NCBI GenBank assembly: GCA_028554755.1
Contig: JAPTOF010000002.1
Coordinates: 9,783,001-9,847,000 of the forward strand
Reading direction: 5' to 3'
Source of the DNA: Cordia subcordata
Taxonomy: Eukaryota; Streptophyta; Magnoliopsida; Boraginales; Cordiaceae
DNA: 64,000 nt
This document shows, one piece after another, positions 35,815-46,237 of this stretch. The number at the start of each line of letters is the position of its first letter. Positions within the stretch are counted from its first letter, which is position 1. The notes under the pieces are model-generated. The model was given only the letters and a program-made list of their open reading frames with translations, did not search any database and was not told the DNA's origin. A program made the translations under genes and the position numbers.

Positions 35815-36550
35815 TTATTTAGGGAGACGATTAGAAAATAGCTGTTTACTTAGTTGATATAATAAAATGTATTTGATAAAATTAATTGTTAAATTGGCTC
35901 ATTAAGCAAAATAATGTAAAATGACATGGGTGTTGTGTTAGTATTTGTTATGATAAATATAAATTATTACTATTATTTTGATATATTTCATAGTTAGATA
36001 TATTTTTCTTATAACAATACTATTGTAGAGCTAATCTACAATTAGGGTTTGGATTAGTGTGTTAACCTAAACCCTTTTGAATGTGGAAGACTTAAAAGGC
36101 TTTTTGGCATTAGACAAAGACTATTGTAGTTCTGTGTTTGGATGTCTGGATTGGCGTCCTCCCATAGAGAGGCTAAGTTCCTCTCTATTTAAAGGATGCC
36201 AACCCCACCTCATCGCCAATCTCCAATTGGCGAGATAATCACAGTCCCCTGATCATCGCCAGTCTCTAACTGCAGGTCAACGTACTTGCCTTTCATACAC
36301 AATTCTTGGCCATATGTCTTCTCAGTCTTAGACTGGACCCTGGGCTCAGCAACTCGAGCCGGGCCACCAAACTTCATTGCCCAAAGGCCCAAGACAAATA
36401 TTTGGGCCATACAACTACATTAATAAATCAAAGTAAAACTAAGTTTTTGCTAAATTATTTGTACCAATGCTATAAAATATCTTTTTAACTGATTCAAAAT
36501 CTTTTTTGTTTTAAAAAAAATAATAAACGGACTAATAAAACCTAATCCTT
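35815..36550. mobile_element. Diverged MITE copy interrupted by a GC-richer insertion
   Basis: The left part (about 35820-36025) matches the MITE at about 21390-21610, for example AAATGTATTTGATAAAATTA and the ATTATTACTATTATT tract. The right part (about 36425-36550) matches about 21640-21750, for example GATTCAAAAT and ACTAATAAAACxTA. The roughly 390 bases in between have no counterpart there. Confidence 0.6.
36026..36419 (+). mobile_element. Probable solo LTR inside the MITE copy
   Basis: GC-richer insert beginning near TGTAGAGC and ending near CAACTACA (TG...CA form). It contains CCTCTCTATTTAAAGG at about 36179-36194 as a TATA-like box and a pyrimidine/purine hairpin just before it. Both features are usual for a retrotransposon LTR promoter. 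No internal domain or second LTR is present. I did not find a matching 5-bp target duplication, so the exact ends are uncertain. Confidence 0.4.
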
Positions 36551-36892
36551 TTAGTATTTTTTTTTTTAGGCGAACAGAATCTGAAAAATTGATTTTCGTG
36601 TCATTTCGATTTATATTTTGCGAAAAAAAAAAATGTAAACAGACATCGAAGAGATTGATAGCAAAACGGGAAAAAAAAAAGAAAAAAGAAAAAAATAAAA
36701 TATTAGAAGTTATTATAAAATAAAACACTAAAATTATCGTAAAATAATATGAGCTAGCGGGATAGCCTACTACGGTGAACAGTCTAACACCTGCTAATTA
36801 CTTTTGAGCCTTTTTGTGGATTTAAAAAATGTAAGACCAACCAAAAGGAGGAGCTCAAACCTTGTCCTTTGCTTTAGCTCACTAAAGCAAGC
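36551..36892. other. Upstream region of NLR A
   Basis: AT-rich leader of the gene that follows. The start context GCAAGCATGG is shared with NLR D and with the two relic 5' ends at 47542 and 58180. No clear TATA box. Confidence 0.45.
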
Positions 36893-39800
36893 ATGGCGAG
36901 CGGCGGAGACGTGGTGGTGGTGGATTGGAGCCCTTTTGACCCTCTGTTCAAACTTCTCCATCAATCTCCCTCCACGCCTTCACATTTGGAAGAAATTTTA
37001 GAGGATCTTGCATTCTGGATTGCGGTTCTTATGGATCCACCTCAAGGTCTGGTTGGAGGCGACGATGATTCCTTGGAAAAACTTGCTTCTTGTATTGCCC
37101 AGATAGGATCCGTCATCTCCTCGCTTGATCTCAAGGATATGGACCACCACGACTTGATTCACCATTTAGAATCCGTTATTTCTAACTCTGGTTTCAAGAA
37201 AATAGCCCCGCAAAGCGGGATCCATGAGGCCGTTCTTGCCGCCAAAGAAACTTACGACAACACGCCATCCCCATCGGATATCCACTCCCCGATAGGATCC
37301 GTCATCTCCTCGCTTGATCTCAAGGATATGGACCACCACGACTACGACAACACGCCATCCCCGTCGGATATCCACTCCCCGATAGGATCCGTCATCTCCT
37401 CGCTTGATCTCAAGGATATGGACCACCACGACTACGACAACACGCCATCCCCGTCGGATATCCACTCCCCGATAGGATCCGTCATCTCCTCGCTTGATCT
37501 CAAGGATATGGACCACCACGACTTGATTCACCATTTAGAATCCGTTATTTCTAGCTCTGGTTTCAAGAAAATAGCCCCGCAAAGCCGGATCCATGAGGCC
37601 GTGCTTGCCGCCAAAAAAACTTACAACAACAGGCCATACCCATCGGATATCCACTTCCCGAGCGCCGCCCGGCTCGGCTTTATCGACCGTGTTGTGAAGA
37701 ATCTTGATCAACTCATGCAAGCTGAGCCCATTTCTACTGGCCCCCTCAAGTACTACACATGGCAGCTCCAACAGAAGCTAAACTTGGTGAGTTGCGGCCT
37801 CATGGAGATTCCGGAGTCGCGCAAGGAGGAACCGTACGTAGACCTTCTCATTCAAAGCATTGTAGATTTGGCATATCAATCGAAGTATGCAATTGATTCG
37901 TTTCTAGTTGGGGAAATTTCTATGTGGTACTGCTTGTATGGACTTTGTGCTAGTATCCTTCCAGAGCTTCAGCAACAAGTGGCTCAAGTTAAGATCGAAT
38001 CTGGTGTCATGCAGACTGCTGTGAGCAGCAGCGTCGAGAGAGGGACAGAGTTGGTGGTGGATTTGGCTCCCTTTGATGCTCTCTTCAAATTTGTTGATGA
38101 ATCTCCTTCCTCCATGCGCACAATGTTGAAAGTAGCTTTCGATAATTTCACATACTTAATAGCAATTCTGATGGATCCCCCACAAGATCTTGTCGGAGGC
38201 TATTTACTGAAACAGCTTGAATTTCTGATTTGCCATATAGGATCCCTCATCTCCTCGTTTGATGTCAAGAAAATAGAGCAGCAAAATGAGATGGCTACCA
38301 TTTTGCTCCGGGAATTCACTTTTTTCCCGGCCCCGGCCGCTATCGCGATTTGCGAGGCCGTAGATGCGGCCAAAGAAACTTACGACAGTTGGCCACGTCC
38401 ATCGGATGTTGACTTCCCGAGGACTGACCAACTTGGGTTTATCGACCATCTTGTGGAGAATCTAGACCAGCTGATGAAAGACAAGGCTGATTTTGTTGGC
38501 CCTCTCAAGTATTACACTGTGCAGCTCCAACAGAAATTACACTTGGTGAGTTCTTGTATCTTGGAGATCCCAGAGTCACGCAAAGAGGCGGAGGATGTAA
38601 AGTATCTCATCCAAGGTATTACAGATTTGGCATATCGGTCAGAGTATGTCATTGATTCATTTTTAGTTAGAGATATTCCTATCTGTTATTGCATGGCCTG
38701 GCTTCATATTATTCTAGCAGAGCTTGAACGGAAAGTGAGACAAGTTAAGACCGAGTCTGGTGACATACAGAGTGTTATAAGCAGGATCATCGACATGCGG
38801 CAACGTGAGTCCGAAATTATTCCGATTGTCAATGACAGTGACATCAATAGCAAACTCAGTGAAATCTTTACTCACCCTGATATAATTAAATGCTTTTACG
38901 TTCGTACGCGGAGTTTGGTTGGATCTTACAGAGAAAGGAGAAGGGAGGTGTTTCTTCAACTTCTACGCAATGCTTCTTTTGAAACTGCGTTTGTTGGTAC
39001 CGAGAGTGAAAAGGAATTGAAAACATTGGTACGCGATCTTTTGAGAGGAATCGATTCTTTTATCATATTGGAAGATGTGCGTGACATCCCTGCGCTAAAT
39101 GACATAAGAAGAGTCTTATCAAGTTATGGTGTATTCAAGATCTTGTTGACTACTTCCTCTCCGGAGCTGGTTGTTCAGATTAATCGAAATAATTTCTCCA
39201 GTGAGAGTTCTGAAGACCATATTTCAACATCACAATCTGATAAGCCAACAATTGATGACAAAGTGATAGGTTTCAAAAGAGAGACACAAAGGATGCTCGA
39301 GCTGCTTACTGGAGGACAAACAAAACTGTGTATTATCTCCATTGTTGGTATGGCTGGACAAGGTAAGACAACTCTCGCGAGGAAATTGTGTAGAGATCCC
39401 TTGATCATCAATTACTTCGATACTCTTTCATCATGTTGTGTTTCACAAGTATATCAAAAGAGGGAGTTGTTGTTGGAGCTTCTTGGTGAGGTTGTTCAAC
39501 ATACTGACACAATTCAGAATAAAAATGATGAGGAACTAGCTGAAATGCTGTACAAAAATCTCAAGGGACGGAGGTTTCTTATTTTCTTGGATGACATATG
39601 GAAAATTGATGTGTGGAATGATCTTGCAAGATGTTTCCCGAATGAGAACAATGGAAGTAGGATTATGTTCACTACTAGAATACGAGAGTTGGCTTCGCAA
39701 GCTAAATCTGATAGCATATTACAACCCCTTCTTCCATTATCTAGTGATGAAAGCTGGGAATTGTTGAGATATAAGGTGTTCGAGAAAGAAAGTTGCCCTC

Positions 39801-41491
39801 TTAAACTTTTGGCAGTTGGAAGGCAAATTGCAGAGAATTGTGGAGGTTTGCCACTTTCAGTGGTTTTGATAGGTGGACTTCTAGCAAAGATGAAGAAAAA
39901 AGTGAAGGTCTGGGAACACGTCGCAAGAACCTTAAGCTCGCGTATACTTAGTGATGCAGAAGCACATGGTAGATATGCAATAGAGTTGAGTTATAAGCAG
40001 TTACCAGATTCTCTAAAGTCATGCTTCTTGTATTTTGGAGCGTTTCTAGAGGATAGAGAAATTCTTGTTCGGAAATTGGTGAGATTATGGATTGCTGAGG
40101 GGTTTATAAAACACATAGACTTGAAGAGCTTAGAGGGTGTGGCGGTGGATTATTTGATGGATTTGGTTGGAAGAAGCCTAATAATAGTTGCTCAAGAAAA
40201 GTCTACGGGTGGGGTGAAATCGTGTCGTATGCATGATCTCTTACGTGAGTTTTGCTTGACCAAAGCGAGGGAAGAGAACTTTCTCCACCAAATAAAAGGG
40301 TATGATGAACACTTTTTGTCATCTAGTGATAGTCTAGATTATGGCACGAATCCTAACTATTTTTGTTCTTCGGGACCTATCGTATATGACCTACGTCGCC
40401 TTTCCATCTATTCCAAAAGGAACCACTTCATTTTGTTGAAGCCATATGGGCCATTCGTACGATCACTGTTGTTTTTTGCCAGCAGTGATATGTGTCCGAT
40501 CTATTCGTATGACATCTCATTCATTTTTGGTAACTTCAAGTTTCTTAAAATATTAGATTTGGAAGAGATCAACATAGGTGACTCTTTCAAAACAATTGAT
40601 GTTCTTGTTCTATTAAGATACTTGGCAGTTCAAAGTGATTCGGATTTTATTCCTTCATCCATAGCCAATCTTTGGAGTTTAGAAACTTTGCTTTTCAAAG
40701 GATTGAGCGATAAAGTTGTAAAGATTCCAGATGCTATTTGGGACATGGATAAGTTGAGGCACGTACACATAAATGGCTGTGTTTCTTTTGATGTGGAGCC
40801 CCACAGACTTGAGAACTCCTCAATACTAGATAATTTGCAAACTTTTTCCACGCCATCCCTTGTTTATGGAGATGATATGCTAAAGATATTGAGAAGGCAA
40901 CGAGGCATTCGGAAATTGAAATGCATATTTTTGGATTCATGGGATGATGCGAAAGATTGCAACCAATTCCCAGAATTGGAATTTCTTAATCAACTTGTAT
41001 CACTGAAGGCATTTTACAATGGCAAGTGTTTATATCCACGTAAATTTAGTTTCCCCTCAAAGTTGAAGAAGTTGACCTTGTCAAACTTTCGCATGCCATG
41101 GAGTGAAATTTCACAACTTGCGGCTCTAAGCAATTTGGAAGTTCTCAAATTGCTAGATAATGCATTTGAGGGTGAAGTGTGGGAGATGGAAGATGAGGTT
41201 TTTCCAAAACTCAAATTTTTGAAGTTGCAAGCTCTAAATGTTGTGAAATGGATTGCCTTTGATGATCACTTTCCTTGTCTTGGACAACTAATCTTACACA
41301 AATGCGAACAACTTGAGGAGATTCCTCTAGCCATAGGAGACATCAATACTCTACGAACAATAGAGGTGATGTGGTGCAGTTCTTCCACAGCAACTTCAGC
41401 CAGGAAAATACGAGACGACCAATTGGAGTATGGTAAGGCAATCCAAGTCAATGTCCACCCTATGGCATGGGATTCTGAATCCTCTTCATGA
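36893..41491 (+). CDS. NLR A: intact R1-type NB-LRR immune receptor, 1532 aa
   Basis: Single-exon NB-LRR receptor, expected to detect pathogen effectors inside the cell. Order: N-terminal module 1 (residues 1-380), with three near-identical 30-aa repeats (121-210). Then module 2 (381-640), a second copy of the same module with the R1-type motif EYVIDSF (584-590). Then a degenerate half-NB-ARC (about 640-760, kinase-2-like FIILEDV, RNBS-B-like ILLTT). Then the working NB-ARC: P-loop GMAGQGKTT (819-827), kinase-2 FLIFLDDIW (895-903), RNBS-B GSRIMFTTR (921-929), GLPL (985-988), RNBS-D-like CFLYFGAFLED (1044-1054), MHD (1113-1115). A short LRR region follows (about 1185-1500). R1-class proteins are usually about 1300 aa; the extra length is the doubled N-terminus. 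No stop or frameshift. Start ATG lies in GCAAGCATGG, as in NLR D. Confidence 0.96.
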   Translation: MASGGDVVVVDWSPFDPLFKLLHQSPSTPSHLEEILEDLAFWIAVLMDPPQGLVGGDDDSLEKLASCIAQIGSVISSLDLKDMDHHDLIHHLESVISNSGFKKIAPQSGIHEAVLAAKETYDNTPSPSDIHSPIGSVISSLDLKDMDHHDYDNTPSPSDIHSPIGSVISSLDLKDMDHHDYDNTPSPSDIHSPIGSVISSLDLKDMDHHDLIHHLESVISSSGFKKIAPQSRIHEAVLAAKKTYNNRPYPSDIHFPSAARLGFIDRVVKNLDQLMQAEPISTGPLKYYTWQLQQKLNLVSCGLMEIPESRKEEPYVDLLIQSIVDLAYQSKYAIDSFLVGEISMWYCLYGLCASILPELQQQVAQVKIESGVMQTAVSSSVERGTELVVDLAPFDALFKFVDESPSSMRTMLKVAFDNFTYLIAILMDPPQDLVGGYLLKQLEFLICHIGSLISSFDVKKIEQQNEMATILLREFTFFPAPAAIAICEAVDAAKETYDSWPRPSDVDFPRTDQLGFIDHLVENLDQLMKDKADFVGPLKYYTVQLQQKLHLVSSCILEIPESRKEAEDVKYLIQGITDLAYRSEYVIDSFLVRDIPICYCMAWLHIILAELERKVRQVKTESGDIQSVISRIIDMRQRESEIIPIVNDSDINSKLSEIFTHPDIIKCFYVRTRSLVGSYRERRREVFLQLLRNASFETAFVGTESEKELKTLVRDLLRGIDSFIILEDVRDIPALNDIRRVLSSYGVFKILLTTSSPELVVQINRNNFSSESSEDHISTSQSDKPTIDDKVIGFKRETQRMLELLTGGQTKLCIISIVGMAGQGKTTLARKLCRDPLIINYFDTLSSCCVSQVYQKRELLLELLGEVVQHTDTIQNKNDEELAEMLYKNLKGRRFLIFLDDIWKIDVWNDLARCFPNENNGSRIMFTTRIRELASQAKSDSILQPLLPLSSDESWELLRYKVFEKESCPLKLLAVGRQIAENCGGLPLSVVLIGGLLAKMKKKVKVWEHVARTLSSRILSDAEAHGRYAIELSYKQLPDSLKSCFLYFGAFLEDREILVRKLVRLWIAEGFIKHIDLKSLEGVAVDYLMDLVGRSLIIVAQEKSTGGVKSCRMHDLLREFCLTKAREENFLHQIKGYDEHFLSSSDSLDYGTNPNYFCSSGPIVYDLRRLSIYSKRNHFILLKPYGPFVRSLLFFASSDMCPIYSYDISFIFGNFKFLKILDLEEINIGDSFKTIDVLVLLRYLAVQSDSDFIPSSIANLWSLETLLFKGLSDKVVKIPDAIWDMDKLRHVHINGCVSFDVEPHRLENSSILDNLQTFSTPSLVYGDDMLKILRRQRGIRKLKCIFLDSWDDAKDCNQFPELEFLNQLVSLKAFYNGKCLYPRKFSFPSKLKKLTLSNFRMPWSEISQLAALSNLEVLKLLDNAFEGEVWEMEDEVFPKLKFLKLQALNVVKWIAFDDHFPCLGQLILHKCEQLEEIPLAIGDINTLRTIEVMWCSSSTATSARKIRDDQLEYGKAIQVNVHPMAWDSESSS
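37253..37522 (+). repeat. Triple 90-bp in-frame repeat in NLR A
   Basis: Units 37253-37342, 37343-37432 and 37433-37522. Each encodes 30 residues starting YDNTPSPSDI and ending KDMDHHD. Units 2 and 3 are identical and unit 1 differs at one base. A larger copy of the surrounding segment also recurs: residues 71-120 match 194-243. Confidence 0.97.
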
Positions 41492-43250
41492 TTGAATATT
41501 TTGGTGTGTTTGTTGCTTTTTTGCAAGTAAGTTCATATGAACTAGTCTATTTTCTATTTATCTTCAATATTTATCTTGTCTCATTTGATTGCATATTTCA
41601 ATTTGGCCTTAGATTCTTCAACTATATGTGCAGCTGTGAATGGACTTAAACATTGAGGTTGAATTTCCCCCTAGGAAAGGAAAAATCATCACTGTTCCTC
41701 TCAAACAAACAATATGAGTTTCAGTATATCATGCAGTTCGTCATTTTATATCCAAGCTCCCTATTTAATTCACTCTTCAATATTGCAGCTCCCTATTGTG
41801 GTGCTCCTCCATAAGTAAATTCTATTTCATTAATATTAACTTGTTAATTCATTAGACTTCTTCAGACTTGGCTTTTATTACAATTAGTATGAATATTTGT
41901 TTGATACTCCTTTGGCGGGCAAGTATCTAGTATCCTTTCAAGCCAAATTGAATTGTATCACCACATTGTAGTTTCTTTGTCTTTCATTGGCTTCACATTC
42001 ATTTTATGGGAGCTGTACTAGGGGTTTCTGCTGTTGCCACTTCTTTCCACTCTTTCCACCGGTTTCATGATGTTTAAGGTGGCATATTATTATTGTTTGT
42101 TATTTCTATTTTTCAATTTGGTCAAACATCCTATTTCTTCAATAAGTGACCAAAACATCACGCTTTTGTATGTTCCAGGTTAGTGATTGTTCTTGGGATA
42201 TATTATTTGTTTGTTACTAGAAAATGCATGTTGTTTATCCCTAGTGGCTGATGGTTAATTTTGCTCATACAGTCCAAGTAGTTTGGCTTTTAGAAGACAG
42301 TTGCTATGTTGTTAAACTTCTTTGGGCTTATTTCTTCTCATAACACCACAAAAGACTGATCTTAGCTGTGTTTAAATTTGTAATAGGTGCCACTGGATTG
42401 GTAAATAGGTTCTTGTTTTTTTTGGTGCTAACGTTATTGTAGTGGAGCTCTAACAGCAGTAGCAATGGAGGTTAAGATGGGCATTATGATCAAGATTTCC
42501 CCTCGAATCATTGTTGTTTGGACAAATGTAATTATCAGCTCATGTTTTTCCCCTTAATGTAATAGAAACAGTTCATGTCCTGTTTGATATGTGATCCATC
42601 TTGTAGGGCTCTCTCTCTCTCTGTGATTTCCCTGCCTAACCAACAATCATCTCTAATCAGAACTTACTTGTCTTCCAGGTCAGGCTTAACTCTCAAGTGA
42701 CCCCATCCAACCATTCTATTGGTATTCTATCTTTCCTTCTTCTGTTCTTTTACTTAGCTGAGACGTTTTTCTTGACAGTCGATAAATGAGTCATTGTGTA
42801 AAGCTTTATATCGACACTCTCGTACACAAGTTAGTTTTACTCGAGATATATCCTTGCGTGTATTATAGATATTGTTCAGCCAAGCACTGGTGAAATGTTG
42901 TATTGGAGAAGATGTCACAGATGTAAGCAAAGGTGTTCTGCGAGGACTCATGCGAAATGGATCTATGTACCGTCCAGAAAGTTGCCTCATAACTGCAACC
43001 ATAGTATGTGCTATAATTTGGGAGACATTTTTGGGTTGCATTAGTGGTACATAATTGCTTTTCTTTAGACTTTATGTCATTAACACATCCATATTTATCT
43101 TCTGATTGGCAGGATTCTTTTCATTCTTTGTGGAGCAAGTGCATATTAATAACATGCTTTAGCTTAATGGACTCCTTGGAATAGAGTATTGTAAATGTGG
43201 GTGTAGCTTCTAATGGATCAATGCATGAGGCAAATCATCTTACCATCACA
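41492..43250. other. 3' flank of NLR A, duplicated elsewhere in the cluster
   Basis: The first 550 bases match the regions after NLR B (54725) and fragment E (55709). All begin with a TTTTGCAAGT(A/G)AGTTCATAT-like stretch, with smaller differences in B, that looks like a splice donor. Further blocks recur later, for example about 42440-42500 against 56590-56650 and 42868-43030 against 56890-57060. No separate gene can be supported. Confidence 0.7.
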
Positions 43251-44638
43251 GAACTCTGTTGAAACACATAATGTTACATCTGAGAAGTTTGCTCAGCTAT
43301 GTCTTTTGGTCCTCAGAAGTTCCCCCTGTCGTGAAGGCTGAAAACATTTTTAGTAATAGTCTTATTAACTCTAGGATGGAGGAGAAAGCACAAGAAAGTT
43401 CACCAAATCTTCTTTTTACAAATATTAAAAGGTCATAACCATTGATTTTGACAGATGTTGTTTCTATGTAGTGTCTTGTCACATGTTCAAAACTTGGGGT
43501 TGTGTGCTCACTTTTTTCTAACGTCAGAGGCTTTATTCCAGAATGGAAACTAATGTACAATTGGATGAGATGCACTGAAGCTTGAAACTGCAGACACTTT
43601 GTGTTTGGTCCTTCAATTTGGCCTTCTAGTCATATTTCCTATCTTAGCACATTCTTCACCCACGTTTTTCTCCACTTTCGATGCGTGTCTTGTTCAGCAT
43701 CTGAAAAGTCTTCGTTACACAAGCTAGAAAACACTGGAGAACAATCATGTGTTTGTACTTCTATTTCCCTCTAGGTTTTTAATTTTAACTGGAATTTTGA
43801 CATACAATAATGTGCTCTAACTTTGAATTTACTGATTATCGCTTCATGATGACTAGCTCATGTTGTTGGTTGACTGTACTAGGGTGAAACAGTTGGAGGC
43901 GTGGTGTTTGGTTATGATATCATCTCTCATTTTTACAGGGAGAATAAATCATAGGTCGAATATGTCACACCTTAATGGAAATTTATTGGTGCATCAGAAG
44001 TAGCTTCATTTATGAAGCATTATCAGTAATAGGTCAGTGCTTTTATCCTTCAAATTTATCGATTTCAGAGAGTGTCAGATGGATTCTTCTTTTCTCAGTC
44101 ACACATCATCTACACGAGGGCTAATGTCATATCTGATTTTCAAGCTCATATTGGAATTTAACTTTATAGAAGAAGAGAACTCTGTAAACTAGTTGACGAG
44201 AAATTGCTTGATATGTATTTGGCTAACAAAGCTGTGTTTCAGTATCTTTCTTAGTGACCTCTGTTATAATGATGCACGTCCATTGGTAATTCCATGTTCT
44301 ATTTCTGGATTTGATGCTGCACATAGAACCTGGGGTTTGATGCATCCTTTAGATGACTAATCTTTTGGTCTTCAGAATGGTGGATAGTTTTTGACACACT
44401 TTTTAATCCACTGGCCGGAGCGTGGACTGATATCAGTCCAGACTAACCCCAAAAAAAATTCCTAGTTTATGAGGGCTTTTACAACTGAGCACAATGTAGA
44501 ATTCTGATATACGTAGTGTATGTTCAGGTTGATACCTTTTCTGGCCGCCTGGTGGCTTAAGGTTCTGTAATTGGATCACTGAAGCATTACAGTCTAATAA
44601 CTCATACATTGTAAAGATCACATTTGGACCATCCTTTT
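43251..44638. other. Intergenic DNA in the NLR cluster
   Basis: Less AT-rich than the 24-36 kb region, but no coding sequence recognised. The longest frames (about 92 codons) have no recognisable domain. Confidence 0.4.
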
Positions 44639-44824
44639 CTTTTAAAAAATCTAGTCAAGGAATTTGTCATTCTTTTCAAATGCTTTCCTCATCATTTATT
44701 AGAGAAGGCTCAATTTTCCTTTTTTTTTTTTCTTTTAAAAAATCTAGTCAAGGAATTTGTCATTCTTTTCAAATGCTTTCCTTATCCTTTATTAGAGAAG
44801 GCTCAATTTTCCTTTTTTTTTTTT
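44639..44824. repeat. 93-bp tandem duplication
   Basis: Units 44639-44731 and 44732-44824 start CTTTTAAAAAATCTAGTCAA and end in a T-run. They differ at two bases. A third, more diverged copy at about 46245-46340 directly follows pseudogene C and marks the start of another duplicated upstream flank. Confidence 0.95.
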
Positions 44825-45519
44825 TAAAAAAAAATCTTTTATCACGTCCAAACTAAATGAAAATAGCTTATCCTCTCAAATCAGGTTGGCTATTAGAGGA
44901 CTAAGGGCTTGTTTAAATTGTCTTTTTCTTTTCCTTTTCTTTTTCTTTCTAAAAACTGCCTTTTTCTTGAAAATTTTGAGAAAGTTCAAATTTTTAACTT
45001 TTGATAGAAGTAGAAATTAACTTTTTTTTTTTCAAAGTTTAACTTTTTTTTAAAATATAATCCAAATACTTATTTTTTTTAAAAGTAATTTTTTTTTTTT
45101 GAGAAAAAAGCCAATTCAAGTGGACCAGCAAAGCTGTTTAGCTTAGTTGATATTGAGCAATGGAAAACCCAAGAAGTATATTGTTGGGTTTAAAACTAAA
45201 AGAGGAGAAAGTATCTTCTTTTTTTATATCTATTCCTAGAAAAATGAATACATTACTTATGCCATAACTTACATCTTGAAAATTAGAAGGTGTCTAATAG
45301 ACTAATATGCAAGACCTGTTTGATTTCTCTCAATTTGCGGTGAACGGCACAAATCGATTGCGTTAATCAAGCTAAACATATGGTATATCCGTGACCCAAA
45401 TACAAATAAATGCTTTTACAAGTTCCATTTATTTCTCAATTTTCTTCAGATATTTCCAAAGATTTTATTGTCTAAGATACTGTGAGAACAATTTCAGTAA
45501 GTGCTTTGAACTTGCGGAA
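44825..45519. other. Duplicated upstream flank leading to pseudogene C
   Basis: Shares ordered blocks with about 46500-46960 and 57400-57770, for example GTTGGGTTTAAAA and TTTATTGTCTAAGATA. These mark the start of the repeating NLR unit. No gene. Confidence 0.65.
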
Positions 45520-46237
45520 TCCAAAGCAATTGTAATGGATCCCCCACAAGCTCTTGCTGGAGACGATTCATTGAAAGAACTTGTATCTGGTCTTCGCCAG
45601 ATTGGATCCCTCATCTCCTTCCTTCATCTCAAGCAAATAGACAACCAAGAGATGATTGATCATTTAGATTCCAAGAGTTTGGTTGGATCTTATCAAGCAA
45701 GGGAAAAGGAAGTTAATGCTTCTTCACGTAAAGAAAGTGTTCTAAAGAAAGTGTTTCTTCGACTTCTAGATAATGTTTCACGTGAAGATACATCCGTCGA
45801 TGGTCTTAAGTAGGAAGAATACACGAGCGAGATGAGCAAACGTAGGTTGAAAAGATCAGTTCGCAGTCTTCTCAGAGGAAGAAGATTTTTTTTTTTTTTT
45901 TTTTATCATCCTGGAAGATGTGCAAGACTTGGATGCGCTGCACGCCATAATGACTCCTTTTTTGCATTACTTGCACAAAAGGGCAGAGGAATGGTCTTCT
46001 TGACTACTCCTTCTCAAGAGTTGGCTACCAAGTGTCGAATTGAAGACTTGGATGCAATTTTCAAAGACCGTACTAATTCAACATCACAATTTGACGAGCC
46101 AACAAAATCACAACCTAGCAAGCCAAAGAATGACGATGACGATGACGATATTGTCAGAGGTTTCAAGGGCGAGGCACAAGCGATGCTTGAGCTGCTTACT
46201 GGAGTGGAAAGAAAATTGTGTATCATCTGGACTACAT
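45520..46237 (+). pseudogene. NLR C: truncated and deleted NLR pseudogene
   Basis: Begins within the N-terminal module at the conserved IVMDPPQALAGDDSLKEL. It runs to LDS at about 45675, then jumps straight to KSLVGSYQ, which in the intact paralogues lies about 200 residues later. An in-frame TAG stop is at 45811-45813. A 19-base T-run (45886-45904) shifts the frame inside the kinase-2-like motif of the degenerate NB half. The sequence stops matching NLRs just before the P-loop (after 46237) and joins upstream-flank DNA. It therefore has no functional NB-ARC or LRR. Closest visible relative is NLR D in this stretch (shared EYTSEMSKRRLKRS). Confidence 0.92.

Noticed and set aside
37253..37522. 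CRISPR-like array
   Set aside because: The 90-bp units are contiguous with no spacers and lie in frame inside a plant gene.
37166..37534. 122-codon minus-strand frame rich in Val with internal repeats
   Set aside because: It is the antisense shadow of the 90-bp repeats in NLR A.
42868..43030. Possible conserved coding exon in the NLR 3' flank (matched near 56890-57060)
   Set aside because: The two copies differ by frame-breaking indels and one has stops in every frame; the conservation follows from the segmental duplication.
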